64,000 nucleotides of DNA, taken from the NCBI RefSeq assembly GCF_964021845.1, contig NZ_CAXHZC010000006.1, forward strand, positions 306,330 to 370,329, in the 5' to 3' direction. The notes under the pieces are model-generated. The model worked only from the letters and a program-made list of their open reading frames with translations. It made no database searches and was not told the DNA's origin. Shown here one piece after another: positions 28,589 through 38,524 of the stretch; the stretch's first letter is position 1, and each line of letters opens with the position of its first letter. The position numbers and the translations under genes are program-made. The DNA comes from Arcticibacterium sp964021845. GTDB taxonomy: Bacteria; Bacteroidota; Bacteroidia; Cytophagales; Spirosomataceae.

Positions 28589-28640
28589 ATTCTATTTATT
28601 CCAAAGACGAAAAGCATTATAAACTCTTTACTTCATAACT

Positions 28641-28676
28641 TGTCCGAAAGCAAACTCAAATGTTCGCTTTCGGACA
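28641..28676 (+). promoter_or_regulatory. Upstream dyad, copy 2 (putative enhancer site)
   Basis: Arms TGTCCGAAAGC and GCTTTCGGACA are perfect over 11 bp, with total length 36 bp as in copy 1. It is followed by TTTTT, so taken alone it would pass as a terminator for the preceding permease. The repeat upstream of a different operon, at the same distance (54 bp) from a sigma-54-like element, makes an activator site the better reading; it may do both. Confidence 0.65.
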
Positions 28677-28730
28677 TTTTTCATTTAAGCCAATACCATA
28701 AGCCATTCATTATAAGGCACATTGATGTAC

Positions 28731-28746
28731 TGGCATGGTGTATGAA
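28731..28746 (+). promoter_or_regulatory. Sigma-54-like promoter element, copy 2
   Basis: TGGCATGGTGTATGAA aligns with copy 1 (TGGCATGGTCTATGGA) and with the TGGCAYR-N4-TTGCW layout. It ends 44 bases before the ATG of array member 4. The surrounding spacer is not otherwise conserved, so the identity of both elements points to selection. Confidence 0.6.
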
Positions 28747-28790
28747 TTTAATATGATTGTAATCGGCATAAATTAAAGCTCTGACAAATC

Positions 28791-31226
28791 ATGATAAAAA
28801 ATAACCTTAAAATCGCCTGGAGAACCTTAAAGAAACAACCCTTCTTTACTTTCTTAAACACCTTTGGTCTAGCCATAGGAATGGCCGGTGGGCTACTCAT
28901 TGGTTTATACATTTATGATGAACTAAGTTTTGATAATATGTTTGCCGACGCAGACAGAATTCACCGACTAAATGTTGACATAAAATTTGGCGGACAAGCT
29001 CAAGAATTTGCTGTAGCCGTACCACCTATGGCGGCCACCCTTAAAAAGGACTTTTCTCAGATAGAAGAATCCACTCGTTTCAGGACTTGGGGAAGCATGC
29101 TGGTAAGAAGACCTGAAACCATAGAAAACCAAAAAGAAGACCAAAGCACCTATGCAGATGCTAACTTCTTAGACTTCTTTGGTCTTGACCTTTTAGAGGG
29201 AAATAAAGCAACAGCACTTTTAGAACCAAACACAGTAGTCATAAGCGAAACCGCCGCAAAAAAACACTTTGGAAGTAGCTCCGCCTTAGGTAAAAGTATT
29301 CTTATCAATAACGAAGAAACCTTTAAAGTAACTGGCGTAATAGCCGACCTTCCTAAAAACTCCTTTATAAGAAATTACAGTGTTTTCATGGCCATGGAAG
29401 GTTATGAGGAGTCAAAAAGTCAGGAATGGGGCAGTAATAATTTCAATACGTTCATCAAACTAATTCCTTCTGTAAACGCCGCTGATTTACAGAAACCTCT
29501 TCAAATCATATTTGAAAAATATATGATTCCTTGGGCTGCCACATTTATGCCTAATCTAAATCGTGAGCAGTTTGAAGCCGAAGGAAATTACATTAGATAC
29601 AGCACCGTAGCCCTTACAGATTTGCATTTAGCCTCAAACAGAGTGGCAGAAATGAGCACCAATTCTGACAAACAGAATATCTATATTCTTTCATTCATTG
29701 CCTTGTTTCTTTTGACACTAGCTTGTGTAAATTTCATGAATTTATCCACGGCTCAGTCTTTAAAAAGAGCTAAAGAGGTAGGCGTTAGAAAGACATTGGG
29801 CTCAAACAAAATAAGCTTAGTAGTACAGTTTCTTACCGAGTCTGGGCTTATTTCCTTTCTCTCATTAGCATTGGCTGTAGTTGTAGCTATTATAGCCTTG
29901 CCTTACTTTAATGATTTGGCTGGCAAAGACATGAGCATTCCTTTTGTGAATCCTATATTCTGGGCTGTCATTATAAGTTCCACTATAATCCTTGCCTTAT
30001 TTTCTGGTAGTTACCCTGCTTTTTTTCTATCAAGATTTTTACCCGTAAAAGTCTTAAAAGGTGGTGGACAGCAAAGCCTCGGCGGCGGAAATATTAGAAA
30101 TTCCCTTGTGGTATTTCAGTTTGCCATTTCAGTTTTTCTAATTATCAGCACTTTGGTGGTTTTTCAGCAACTAAAATTCATCCAAAACAAAGACGTTGGT
30201 TTTCAAAAAGAGCAAATGCTCATCATTGATGATGTTTATGCTGCCGGTAATTCAAGAGAATCTTTCAAAGAACAGGTGACAAATCTAAGCTTAGTAGATG
30301 CTGCCACTTTGAGTAGTTTTCTCCCTACCCCATCTAACAGAAGCGATAATGGATATGAACTAGAAGGCAACGGCGAAGAAAATAATTCGGTGCAAATGCA
30401 AAGCTGGCGAGTAGACCATGATTACGCCAAAACATTAGACCTAGAAATGGTAGCCGGAAGGTTCTTTGATAAATCTTTTAGTACAGACAGCAGCGGAATA
30501 GTCATAAATGAATCGGCTCTAGCTATTTTAGGACTTAGCCCTGAGGACGCCATCGGGAAAAGGCTATCTGATGGAATAGGCAAAGAAACACCTGAATATT
30601 CTACTATCATTGGCGTAGTGAAAAACTTCCATTATGAATCCTTCAAAGATAATATTGGCCCTCTCAGCATGAATATATCTCCAGGATATGCAAATAAATT
30701 AGTAGTCAAACTAAAGCCTGGTGACTTTAAGAAAACGATAGCCGAAATAGAAGAAAAATGGCAAGCCGTAGCTCCCGGGCAGCCATTCAACCATTATTTC
30801 ATGGACGACTCTTTCAATAACACTTATGAGTCGGAGCAAAGGCTTGGAGGTATTTTCTTCACTTTCACCATTTTGTCTTTGTTGATTGCTTGTCTGGGAT
30901 TATTTGGTTTAGCAGCTTTTAATGCCGAAAAACGCACCAAAGAAATAGGTGTAAGAAAAGTAATGGGAGCCAGCGTGGGTCAAATAAGCTACCGTTTGAC
31001 GATGGATTTCTTAAAACTGGTAGGCATAGCCATTATCATAGCATTACCATTAGGCTGGTTTATCATGAATAAATGGCTGGAAGATTTTTCATACAGAATA
31101 GACATCCCTGTTTGGATTTACATTTTGGCAGCAGTTTCCGCGATTCTAATTTCTATTTTGACCGTAAGCTACCAAAGCATTAAAGCAGCTGTAGTTAACC
31201 CTGTAAAATCTTTAAAATCTGAATAG
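28791..31226 (+). CDS. MacB/FtsX-type ABC permease, array member 4
   Basis: An 811-residue paralog, the longest of the array. Signatures: MIKNNLKIAWRTLKKQPFF, EVGVRKTLGSNKISLVVQFL in unit 1, SGSYPAFFLSRFLPVKVLKG in the loop, EIGVRKVMGASVGQISYRL in unit 2, and NPVKSLKSE at the end. It is the first gene of the second putative sigma-54 unit. Its stop is separated from the next start by 2 bases, so members 4, 5 and 6 are almost certainly one transcript. Confidence 0.92.
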   Translation: MIKNNLKIAWRTLKKQPFFTFLNTFGLAIGMAGGLLIGLYIYDELSFDNMFADADRIHRLNVDIKFGGQAQEFAVAVPPMAATLKKDFSQIEESTRFRTWGSMLVRRPETIENQKEDQSTYADANFLDFFGLDLLEGNKATALLEPNTVVISETAAKKHFGSSSALGKSILINNEETFKVTGVIADLPKNSFIRNYSVFMAMEGYEESKSQEWGSNNFNTFIKLIPSVNAADLQKPLQIIFEKYMIPWAATFMPNLNREQFEAEGNYIRYSTVALTDLHLASNRVAEMSTNSDKQNIYILSFIALFLLTLACVNFMNLSTAQSLKRAKEVGVRKTLGSNKISLVVQFLTESGLISFLSLALAVVVAIIALPYFNDLAGKDMSIPFVNPIFWAVIISSTIILALFSGSYPAFFLSRFLPVKVLKGGGQQSLGGGNIRNSLVVFQFAISVFLIISTLVVFQQLKFIQNKDVGFQKEQMLIIDDVYAAGNSRESFKEQVTNLSLVDAATLSSFLPTPSNRSDNGYELEGNGEENNSVQMQSWRVDHDYAKTLDLEMVAGRFFDKSFSTDSSGIVINESALAILGLSPEDAIGKRLSDGIGKETPEYSTIIGVVKNFHYESFKDNIGPLSMNISPGYANKLVVKLKPGDFKKTIAEIEEKWQAVAPGQPFNHYFMDDSFNNTYESEQRLGGIFFTFTILSLLIACLGLFGLAAFNAEKRTKEIGVRKVMGASVGQISYRLTMDFLKLVGIAIIIALPLGWFIMNKWLEDFSYRIDIPVWIYILAAVSAILISILTVSYQSIKAAVVNPVKSLKSE

Positions 31227-31228
31227 TT

Positions 31229-33646
31229 ATGATAAAAAATTACTTCAAAATAGCATTCAGAAACATCAAAAACGACAAACTGTTTTTTGGTATTAACCTG
31301 CTTGGCTTATCCGTTGCATTCTTAGTGGCCATTGTTCTTTTTTTGTCGGCAAACTTTGAGTTTTCTTTTGATAATTTTCAAGCTAACAAAAACGAACTTT
31401 ATAAAGTCTATTACAAGGTAAACAGACCAGAGAAAACGGAATTTGGCACGGCTATGCCCTTTCCAAAACAACCAGCCTTAAAAGCTGAATTCCAAGAGGA
31501 AATAAAACATGCCACAAGGCTTCTTGATGGCGGCATGTACCTCCAAAGCGGAGATAAGTCTTTTGAACTTGATGTCAATTTTGTGGATGAAGATTACTTT
31601 GAAATGTTTTCTTTTGACCTTATCAAAGGCACCAAAAAATCTGCTTTAAGTCAGCTAAATAATATTGTTTTGACCCAAAAAACAGCCAAAAGCATTTTTG
31701 GCGAAGCTGACCCGATGGGTGAAACCGTAATGGTGAATTTTGGAGCAGGTTCCACACCATTTACAGTGAATGGTGTTACGCAAAACTCTCCCGAAAACTC
31801 CTCCTTAGAAAATGAGAATTTAGTACGCATAGAAGCCTTTCCTGAATACCAAGAAAACAAAGATACCTGGAACTCTAAAAACCATGATTTATACATTCAG
31901 CTAGCCGATGGTGTCAACTACCTCGACTTTGAGAAAAACCTAAAACCCTTCACGGAAAAATACTACCAAGAATCCATAAAGTTTGCGAATGAGCAGGGTT
32001 ACTATGGCGATGAACGAGGTGAAGTTATTAGTACCAGACTTTTACCATTTACGGAGGTTCATTTTGACCAAACCGTAGGAAACAGAGCCACAGACCCTTA
32101 TTATCCTTATATTTTATTAGCGATCGGCCTTCTCGTTTTACTTATTTCCTCCATCAACTTTATTAATCTTTCTATTGCCAAAGCCTTCAAACGCTCTAAA
32201 GAGGTAGGTATGCGAAAGGCATTGGGTGCTACCAGACAGCAAGTCATTTGGCAGTTTTGGAGTGAAGCTTTTATTACCTATTGCCTAGCTTTTATTTTGG
32301 CCGTAGCAGCTGCCATTGTTCTAATTCCTGAGGTCAATTCCTTGCTAGATGGTCACTTAAACTTTAACCAGCTATTTCAGGTAAATGTCTTACTAAGTAT
32401 CCTGTTTACCTTTGTCATAATTACCGCATTGGCCGGAGGCTATCCAGCCTTAATGGTTTCTAAATTTCAGACTGTAGCAGTTTTAAAAGGTAAAGTAAAA
32501 ACGAGCTTGATAAAAGGAGGAATCAGAAACTCCCTTATCGTGGTTCAGTTTACTATTTCCATCGGGCTTATAGCTGCTACTTTTGTGATTTGGAATCAAA
32601 TAAATTTACTTCAAAACAAACCTTTAGGCTTTGACAAAGAACACGTCATAAGCATTCCGGTAGGTAACAGCATTGAAGGGTATGACCTTCTAAATTATTA
32701 TAGAAACGAACTGGCAGACGAAAGTCAAATTCAAAGCATTTCAGGCTCTGACGGTAACCTTGGAATAGGAAAAGATAATAGCAGCATGTCTTCCGTTTTT
32801 GGATTTAATCAAGAAGACAGGAATATTCAAACCAATGGGCTCAATGTTGATTTTGACTATGTAGAAACCATGGGTTTAGACCTTATTGCTGGTAGAAGTT
32901 TCGATAGGAAATTCTCCACAGATAGTACAGAGGCCTGTATTATAAATGAAGCCATGGCCAAAGAACTAGGCGGGATGGAAGATTTGGTAGGTACGAGAAT
33001 CAATTTGGACGAGGGAAAAACCATCATCGGAATTGTAAAAGACTACCACTTTGAGTCACTTCACAAAACCGTAGAACCATTGACTTTAATGTTCAATAAG
33101 CCTTTCGGTATCTATTATGTTTTGGTAAAAATCAATGCTCAAAACCCTGTCAAAACAATGAAGCTTTTAGAGGACAAATATTTGGCCTATGCCCCTCAAG
33201 CGGAGTTCCAAGGCTCTTTTCTAGATGAAAACACCAATAATCAATATAAAAAAGAACAGAAATTCGCCAAGATATTTGTCACCGCTGCTGGTATAGCCAT
33301 CCTTCTTTCTTGTATTGGGCTTTTTGCGGTAGCACTTATGGTTATCAAAAACAGAACAAAAGAAATAGGCGTCAGAAAAGTATTAGGAGCTGAAGTACAT
33401 ACCTTAGTAGGGCTAATGAGCAAGGACTTTCTGCTCTTAGTGTTAGCCTCCATTTTGATAGCTTCGCCTCTGGTTTATTTTGGAATGAATTCGTGGCTTG
33501 AGAAATTTCCATACCGTGTAGATGTAGACTGGAAAGTATTAACAGCATCCGGAATTCTAGCTATATTCATTGCATTTTTCACGGTAGCCTATCATGCCAT
33601 AAAAGCCGCCCAAATGAATCCTGTAAAATCACTTAAATCTGAATAG
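31229..33646 (+). CDS. MacB/FtsX-type ABC permease, array member 5
   Basis: An 805-residue paralog. Signatures: MIKNYFKIAFRNIKNDKLF, EVGMRKALGATRQQVIWQF in unit 1, GGYPALMVSKFQTVAVLKG in the loop, EIGVRKVLGAEVHTLVGLM in unit 2 and NPVKSLKSE at the end. The gene is flanked on both sides by 2-base gaps to other permeases. Pairs of such permeases could form heterodimers around one ATPase dimer; the sequence does not show which pair. Confidence 0.92.
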   Translation: MIKNYFKIAFRNIKNDKLFFGINLLGLSVAFLVAIVLFLSANFEFSFDNFQANKNELYKVYYKVNRPEKTEFGTAMPFPKQPALKAEFQEEIKHATRLLDGGMYLQSGDKSFELDVNFVDEDYFEMFSFDLIKGTKKSALSQLNNIVLTQKTAKSIFGEADPMGETVMVNFGAGSTPFTVNGVTQNSPENSSLENENLVRIEAFPEYQENKDTWNSKNHDLYIQLADGVNYLDFEKNLKPFTEKYYQESIKFANEQGYYGDERGEVISTRLLPFTEVHFDQTVGNRATDPYYPYILLAIGLLVLLISSINFINLSIAKAFKRSKEVGMRKALGATRQQVIWQFWSEAFITYCLAFILAVAAAIVLIPEVNSLLDGHLNFNQLFQVNVLLSILFTFVIITALAGGYPALMVSKFQTVAVLKGKVKTSLIKGGIRNSLIVVQFTISIGLIAATFVIWNQINLLQNKPLGFDKEHVISIPVGNSIEGYDLLNYYRNELADESQIQSISGSDGNLGIGKDNSSMSSVFGFNQEDRNIQTNGLNVDFDYVETMGLDLIAGRSFDRKFSTDSTEACIINEAMAKELGGMEDLVGTRINLDEGKTIIGIVKDYHFESLHKTVEPLTLMFNKPFGIYYVLVKINAQNPVKTMKLLEDKYLAYAPQAEFQGSFLDENTNNQYKKEQKFAKIFVTAAGIAILLSCIGLFAVALMVIKNRTKEIGVRKVLGAEVHTLVGLMSKDFLLLVLASILIASPLVYFGMNSWLEKFPYRVDVDWKVLTASGILAIFIAFFTVAYHAIKAAQMNPVKSLKSE

Positions 33647-33648
33647 CC

Positions 33649-36042
33649 ATGATAAAAAACTACTTTAAAATAGCTTGGCGAAACATAATTAGAAATAAGG
33701 TCTTTAGCTCCATTAATATTTTGGGGCTATCATTAGGCCTAACTGTGGTCATGCTCATTACTCTTTATGTGAAAGATGAACTCAGCTATGACCGTTTTCA
33801 TGTGCAAGGGCCAAGAATTTATAGAGTAGTTAACGATTGGTACAATCCTGACGGCAGCAAAGGTGGCACAGATTCGAACTCAGGAAATCCGCAAGGCCCT
33901 ATGTTTCAGGCGAACGTGCCAGGTATTAAAGATTATGTAAGAGTTAAAGGCGAATACAGAGATGTAAAGCAAAAAAATGAGGTAAATGGCTACGAAATGC
34001 TCAGTGCCGACGCTTCCTTTTTCTCCGTTTTTAGTTTCCCGCTAGTGTATGGTGATGCCAATACTGCCTTAAAAGAGCCCAAATCTATAGTTTTATCTGA
34101 AGAAAAAGCCCTTCAGTTTTTTGGCAAAAAGAATGCTATCAATGAAACCATAGAAATAAAAGATGGGGATGATTTTCAAGTTTACACGGTAACGGGAATC
34201 ACGAAGAAATCACCTCAAAACTCCAGCATTAAGTTTGACATGCTGATGCCCTACATCGTTAATTCGAAAGACCAAAGTGAGCAATGGTTTAACTACTTTT
34301 TAAACACCTTTGTGCTTTTAGATGAAAACTCAAATAAAGCTGAAGTGGAAGCTTCCATGGGTACATACTATGAAAAAGAAACTGCTCTAGCGTTCAAAGA
34401 AATGCAGGAAATGTATGGGGAAGAAGGCAAGACAGAATACCTCCTCCAGCCATTAAGAGAGATGCATTTAAGTACAGATTACTTAGCTCAAAATGGCCTT
34501 AAAGACAATAGTAACCCCGTTTTGTCATATTTACTTTCAGGTATCGCTATTTTTCTTTTGGTAATAGCCTGTATCAATTTCGTGAATCTCACCATTTCTC
34601 AATCGCTCAAAAGAGCCAAAGAAATTGGACTTAGAAAAGTAGTAGGTGGCGACAAAAAACAATTGATTTATCAGTTTCTAGGAGAATCTTATTTAATAGG
34701 TTTCCTAGCTTTCGTTTTGGCCATTCTTCTGGTTAATATTTTCTTGCCAACCTTCAATGATTTATCAAACAAAGCTCTTGCTTTTAATTATCTTCTAGAT
34801 AGCAAACTGGTTGCAATTTATGTGTTGACGTTCATCCTTACCTCCACTTTGGCTGGTTTTTACCCTGCCTTGGTTTTGAGTGGTCTTAGTCCTGTTTCAT
34901 CGCTATATAACAGAACCAAATTATCGGGCAAAAACTACCTTCAGAAGTCTTTGGTAGTGGTACAGTTTAGCTTGGCAGGTTTTCTAATTGTTCTTTCTTT
35001 AACGGTTTATAATCAGTTCAATTTTTTGATAAACAAAGACCTTGGCTATGATGATAAAGATTTGGTTCAGGTCAATTTTGGGCAAAATTTAAACGAAGAA
35101 AAAACAGCCATTTTCAAGGACGAATTACTTCAAAACGCCAGCATTACGGCAGTGGCTCCTAAAAACAGTGGCGGCTGGTTTAAGTCTGCCAAAGTAAATA
35201 ATGGAAAAAAGACCCTGAACTTCAGTTACGAAACTGTAGATGAAGCCTATATTCCTATGTTAAAGTTAAAGCTGGTAGCAGGAAGGAATTTCTCAAAAGA
35301 CTTTCCATCTGATGCTTCCACCAGCGTTTTAATTAATGAAACCTTCGCCAAAGAAGCTGGATGGAGTGAGCCAATAGGCCAAATAGTGGACTTTTGGCAT
35401 AACGATAATGAAAAGTACTCCGTGGTGGGTGTGGTTAAGGATTATCATTTTTCAAACCTTAGTCAAGAAATAAGGCCACAGCTTTTCTCCATGAAACCAA
35501 CAGGCTTTGGCATGGCAAATATTAAAATTGCACCAAAGTCAGCGTCGGAAAGTTTAGTACATATAGAGACTACTTTTAAAAGCCTATTCCCAAGGAATTC
35601 TTACTCGTATAGTTTTAAAAACTTAGAAAATATAAAAGCCTATGAAAAAGAAGCTAAATGGAAGCAAATCACTTTCATAAGTACCCTATTAACCATTTTC
35701 ATCTCCTGTATTGGCCTGTTTGGCTTAGCACTTTTATCTGCCGAAAAGAGAAGCAAAGAAGTAGGAATCAGAAAGGCGATTGGTGCTTCGGTAGCGAGTA
35801 TTGTTAAACTCTTAACAAAAGACTTTTTAAAGCTTACCCTTATCTCGCTTGTCATTTCATTGCCCTTGGCATATTTGGCTGGAAAAGAATTTCTTCAAAA
35901 CTACCCTTATCATGAAGAAATGAAACCTTGGATATTTGTAGTTTCGGCCATTATCGCTATTTCAGTTGCTCTGCTAACCGTCTCCTATCAGGCCGTAAAA
36001 ACGGCCCTTATAAATCCAGTGGAAACTTTAAGAAGAGAATAA
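33649..36042 (+). CDS. MacB/FtsX-type ABC permease, array member 6
   Basis: A 797-residue paralog. Signatures: MIKNYFKIAWRNIIRNKVF, EIGLRKVVGGDKKQLIYQFL in unit 1, AGFYPALVLSGLSPVSSLYN in the loop (less canonical), EVGIRKAIGASVASIVKLL in unit 2, and NPVETLRRE at the end. It is followed by an 84-base gap, the only substantial break in the second unit. I see no promoter signal there. Confidence 0.92.
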   Translation: MIKNYFKIAWRNIIRNKVFSSINILGLSLGLTVVMLITLYVKDELSYDRFHVQGPRIYRVVNDWYNPDGSKGGTDSNSGNPQGPMFQANVPGIKDYVRVKGEYRDVKQKNEVNGYEMLSADASFFSVFSFPLVYGDANTALKEPKSIVLSEEKALQFFGKKNAINETIEIKDGDDFQVYTVTGITKKSPQNSSIKFDMLMPYIVNSKDQSEQWFNYFLNTFVLLDENSNKAEVEASMGTYYEKETALAFKEMQEMYGEEGKTEYLLQPLREMHLSTDYLAQNGLKDNSNPVLSYLLSGIAIFLLVIACINFVNLTISQSLKRAKEIGLRKVVGGDKKQLIYQFLGESYLIGFLAFVLAILLVNIFLPTFNDLSNKALAFNYLLDSKLVAIYVLTFILTSTLAGFYPALVLSGLSPVSSLYNRTKLSGKNYLQKSLVVVQFSLAGFLIVLSLTVYNQFNFLINKDLGYDDKDLVQVNFGQNLNEEKTAIFKDELLQNASITAVAPKNSGGWFKSAKVNNGKKTLNFSYETVDEAYIPMLKLKLVAGRNFSKDFPSDASTSVLINETFAKEAGWSEPIGQIVDFWHNDNEKYSVVGVVKDYHFSNLSQEIRPQLFSMKPTGFGMANIKIAPKSASESLVHIETTFKSLFPRNSYSYSFKNLENIKAYEKEAKWKQITFISTLLTIFISCIGLFGLALLSAEKRSKEVGIRKAIGASVASIVKLLTKDFLKLTLISLVISLPLAYLAGKEFLQNYPYHEEMKPWIFVVSAIIAISVALLTVSYQAVKTALINPVETLRRE

Positions 36043-36126
36043 AAAATGTTTGAGGTCAAAGAGTAGAGGTTTGAAATTAACAAAACCCTTATCCTTTTAA
36101 CCCGTAACGTTTAACCCAAATAATTA

Positions 36127-38502
36127 ATGCTAAAAAACAACCTTAAACTCGCCTGGAGAAATCTTACAAAAAATAAACTATACACCGTACTTAATGTACT
36201 GGGTTTAGGAAGCGGAATGGCCATGGCTATTCTGATAGGTCTCTGGCTGCAGGACGAACTGAGTTATGATAAGTATAACGCCTCTTATGACAAAGTAGCC
36301 TTACTTCAGAAAAACAGGTTTTATAATAATCAAATATTTACGGAGACGTCTAACCCGGTTCCACTAGGTGCTAAACTCAGAGAACTCTTCCCAGATGATT
36401 TTGATGAAGTGGTGGTTTCTTCCTACGGAGGCGAACGCTCTTTGCGGGTAAACGACAAAACCATAACCCGAAGAGGCCTTTTCATGGAAGAGGGTGGTTT
36501 TGAAGTAATGGGTTTAGAGTTAATTGAAGGCTCCGCCCAAAGAAAACTTGCTCCCAATGCCATTTACATGTCAAAGTCTGCCAGTGAAGCCTTATTTGGT
36601 GAGCAATCTGCCGTAGGTCAATTGGTGAAAATAGATGAAAATGTAGATGCCGAAATCATCGGTGTTTTTAAAGACCTTCCCAAAAATGCCACCTACAAAA
36701 ACATTTCCTATTATGGCTCTTTTGAGATGTTAGAAAACATGGCGGCATGGGTTAAAAACTCACGTGACGACTGGTGGACAAATGCCTTCCCTATCTATGT
36801 AAAAATTGCTGAAAATGCAGACTTTGATGCCGTATCGGCAAAAATAAAAACGACGCTGAATGATGCTTACCCTAACGAATCAAAACCAGAACTTTTCCTT
36901 CATCCTATGTCTAAATGGCACCTTTACCCTCAGTATAAAGATGGTGTGCCCGTAGGTTCAGGTTTAAAAAATGTATGGATGTTTGGCATAATTGGCGTTT
37001 TGATATTGCTACTGGCTAGTATCAACTTTATGAATTTGAGCACCGCTCGCTCTGCCAAACGCTCAAAAGAAATAGGGCTACGAAAAGCCATAGGTTCTTT
37101 TAAAAGTCAGTTGGTTTTACAGTTTTTCACAGAAACCTTTTTAGTCGTTTTTATTGCACTTTTAACGTCTCTTTTAATTAGTGTTTTACTCCTGCCTACC
37201 TTCAATAACCTGTCAAATAATGCTTTGGTAATTCCATGGACCAATCCACTGTTTTGGGGAACAATTTTAAGCTTTTTCATACTTACAGGCCTTCTTTCTG
37301 GAAGTTATCCAGCCCTATATCTTTCATCTTTTGACCCTGTAAAAACTTTAAAAGGAAAAGTGTTAGGCAAAAAACGAGAATCATACTTTAGAAAAGGACT
37401 GGTAGTACTACAATTTGGTATTTCCATTACACTTATCATAGGTACTGTATTGGTTTATCAGCAGATAGAATTTGGTAAAAATAGGCCCATGGGCTATGAC
37501 CAAAACAACCTTATTTACTTTCAAAAACGCTCAGATGACCTAAGAGGACATTTTGATGCCATGCGAGAAAACCTCATCAAGTCTGGTGGTGTTTTAGAGA
37601 TGTGTGAATCTTCTGGCCCCATTACCGACATGTGGAATATTAATAAAGGCTTTCAATGGCAAGGCAAAAACCCTGAACTGAAACTAGAGTTTATTACGCT
37701 AGATGTAACGCCTGAATTTGGGGAAGTAAGTCAATGGAATATTCTGGAAGGAAGAGACTTCTCTAGAGAATTTAGTACGGACACAGAAGCCATGATTTTA
37801 AATGAAGCGGCTGTGGCTCAAATAGGTTTTGAAAACCCAGTGGGTCAAATAATCAACTGGCGTGAGACAAATTTTAAAGTTATAGGAGTGAGCAAGAACC
37901 TAGTTATGGAATCACCTTTTGAAAAAGTGAAGCCCACTATTTTCACATCTCGGCCACGAAATATGCCTTTCGTTTCTATGCGAATGAACCCAGAATTAAG
38001 TGTTTCAGAATCTGTAAAAAGAGTAGAAACTGTATTACGAGAATTTAGCCCGAATGGCGATTTAAATATCAAATTTGCCAGTGAGGATACGGGCTTAAAA
38101 TTCATGAGGGAAGAGCAAGTGGCTAAACTATCCTCCGCCCTTTCAATCATGGCTGTTTTTATTAGTTTCTTAGGCATTTTTGGCCTATCCTCTTTCATGG
38201 CAGAGCAACGAAGCAAAGAAATAGGTATCAGAAAACTTTTAGGAGCGTCTGTTAATAATGTGATACAGCTGATGTCAAAAGACTTCGTGATTTTGATTGG
38301 CTTAAGCTGTTTGCTAGCTTTTCCAGTGGCCTACTATTTCATGAATAATTGGCTTTCAAAATATGAACTAAGAGCAGACTTATCTCTTTGGGTATTTCTA
38401 GGAGTAGGCTTAGCCATTTTCGCCATGACCATGCTAACCGTAACCCTCAGAACTGCTAAAGCGGCCATGGTGAATCCTGTGGAGAGTTTGAAGGGGGAGT
38501 AG
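36127..38502 (+). CDS. MacB/FtsX-type ABC permease, array member 7
   Basis: A 791-residue paralog, closest by eye to member 1 (shared HPMSKWHLYPQYKDG versus FPMSKWHLYEKFENG, SGSYPALYLSSF loop). Signatures: MLKNNLKLAWRNLTKNKLY, EIGLRKAIGSFKSQLVLQFF in unit 1, EIGIRKLLGASVNNVIQLM in unit 2 and NPVESLKGE at the end. The last 26 bases of its coding region are duplicated at 42788-42813, on the far side of the NACHT gene. It is the last permease of the array. Confidence 0.92.
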   Translation: MLKNNLKLAWRNLTKNKLYTVLNVLGLGSGMAMAILIGLWLQDELSYDKYNASYDKVALLQKNRFYNNQIFTETSNPVPLGAKLRELFPDDFDEVVVSSYGGERSLRVNDKTITRRGLFMEEGGFEVMGLELIEGSAQRKLAPNAIYMSKSASEALFGEQSAVGQLVKIDENVDAEIIGVFKDLPKNATYKNISYYGSFEMLENMAAWVKNSRDDWWTNAFPIYVKIAENADFDAVSAKIKTTLNDAYPNESKPELFLHPMSKWHLYPQYKDGVPVGSGLKNVWMFGIIGVLILLLASINFMNLSTARSAKRSKEIGLRKAIGSFKSQLVLQFFTETFLVVFIALLTSLLISVLLLPTFNNLSNNALVIPWTNPLFWGTILSFFILTGLLSGSYPALYLSSFDPVKTLKGKVLGKKRESYFRKGLVVLQFGISITLIIGTVLVYQQIEFGKNRPMGYDQNNLIYFQKRSDDLRGHFDAMRENLIKSGGVLEMCESSGPITDMWNINKGFQWQGKNPELKLEFITLDVTPEFGEVSQWNILEGRDFSREFSTDTEAMILNEAAVAQIGFENPVGQIINWRETNFKVIGVSKNLVMESPFEKVKPTIFTSRPRNMPFVSMRMNPELSVSESVKRVETVLREFSPNGDLNIKFASEDTGLKFMREEQVAKLSSALSIMAVFISFLGIFGLSSFMAEQRSKEIGIRKLLGASVNNVIQLMSKDFVILIGLSCLLAFPVAYYFMNNWLSKYELRADLSLWVFLGVGLAIFAMTMLTVTLRTAKAAMVNPVESLKGE
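38475..38500 (+). repeat. 26-bp direct repeat, left copy (in permease 3' end)
   Basis: This segment begins TCCTGTGGAGAGTTTGAAGG, encodes PVESLKGE and recurs without mismatch at 42788-42813. The two copies bracket exactly the NACHT gene and its promoter region. The left copy is the functional end of the last permease gene. Confidence 0.85.
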
Positions 38503-38524
38503 TATTTGTTCAATCTTAACTCAT

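Noticed and set aside
28641..28676. Simple rho-independent terminator after permease 3
   Set aside because: The hairpin plus T run fits, but the same 36-bp dyad stands in a divergent intergenic region at 20483, where no transcript ends on that strand, and both precede sigma-54-like elements.
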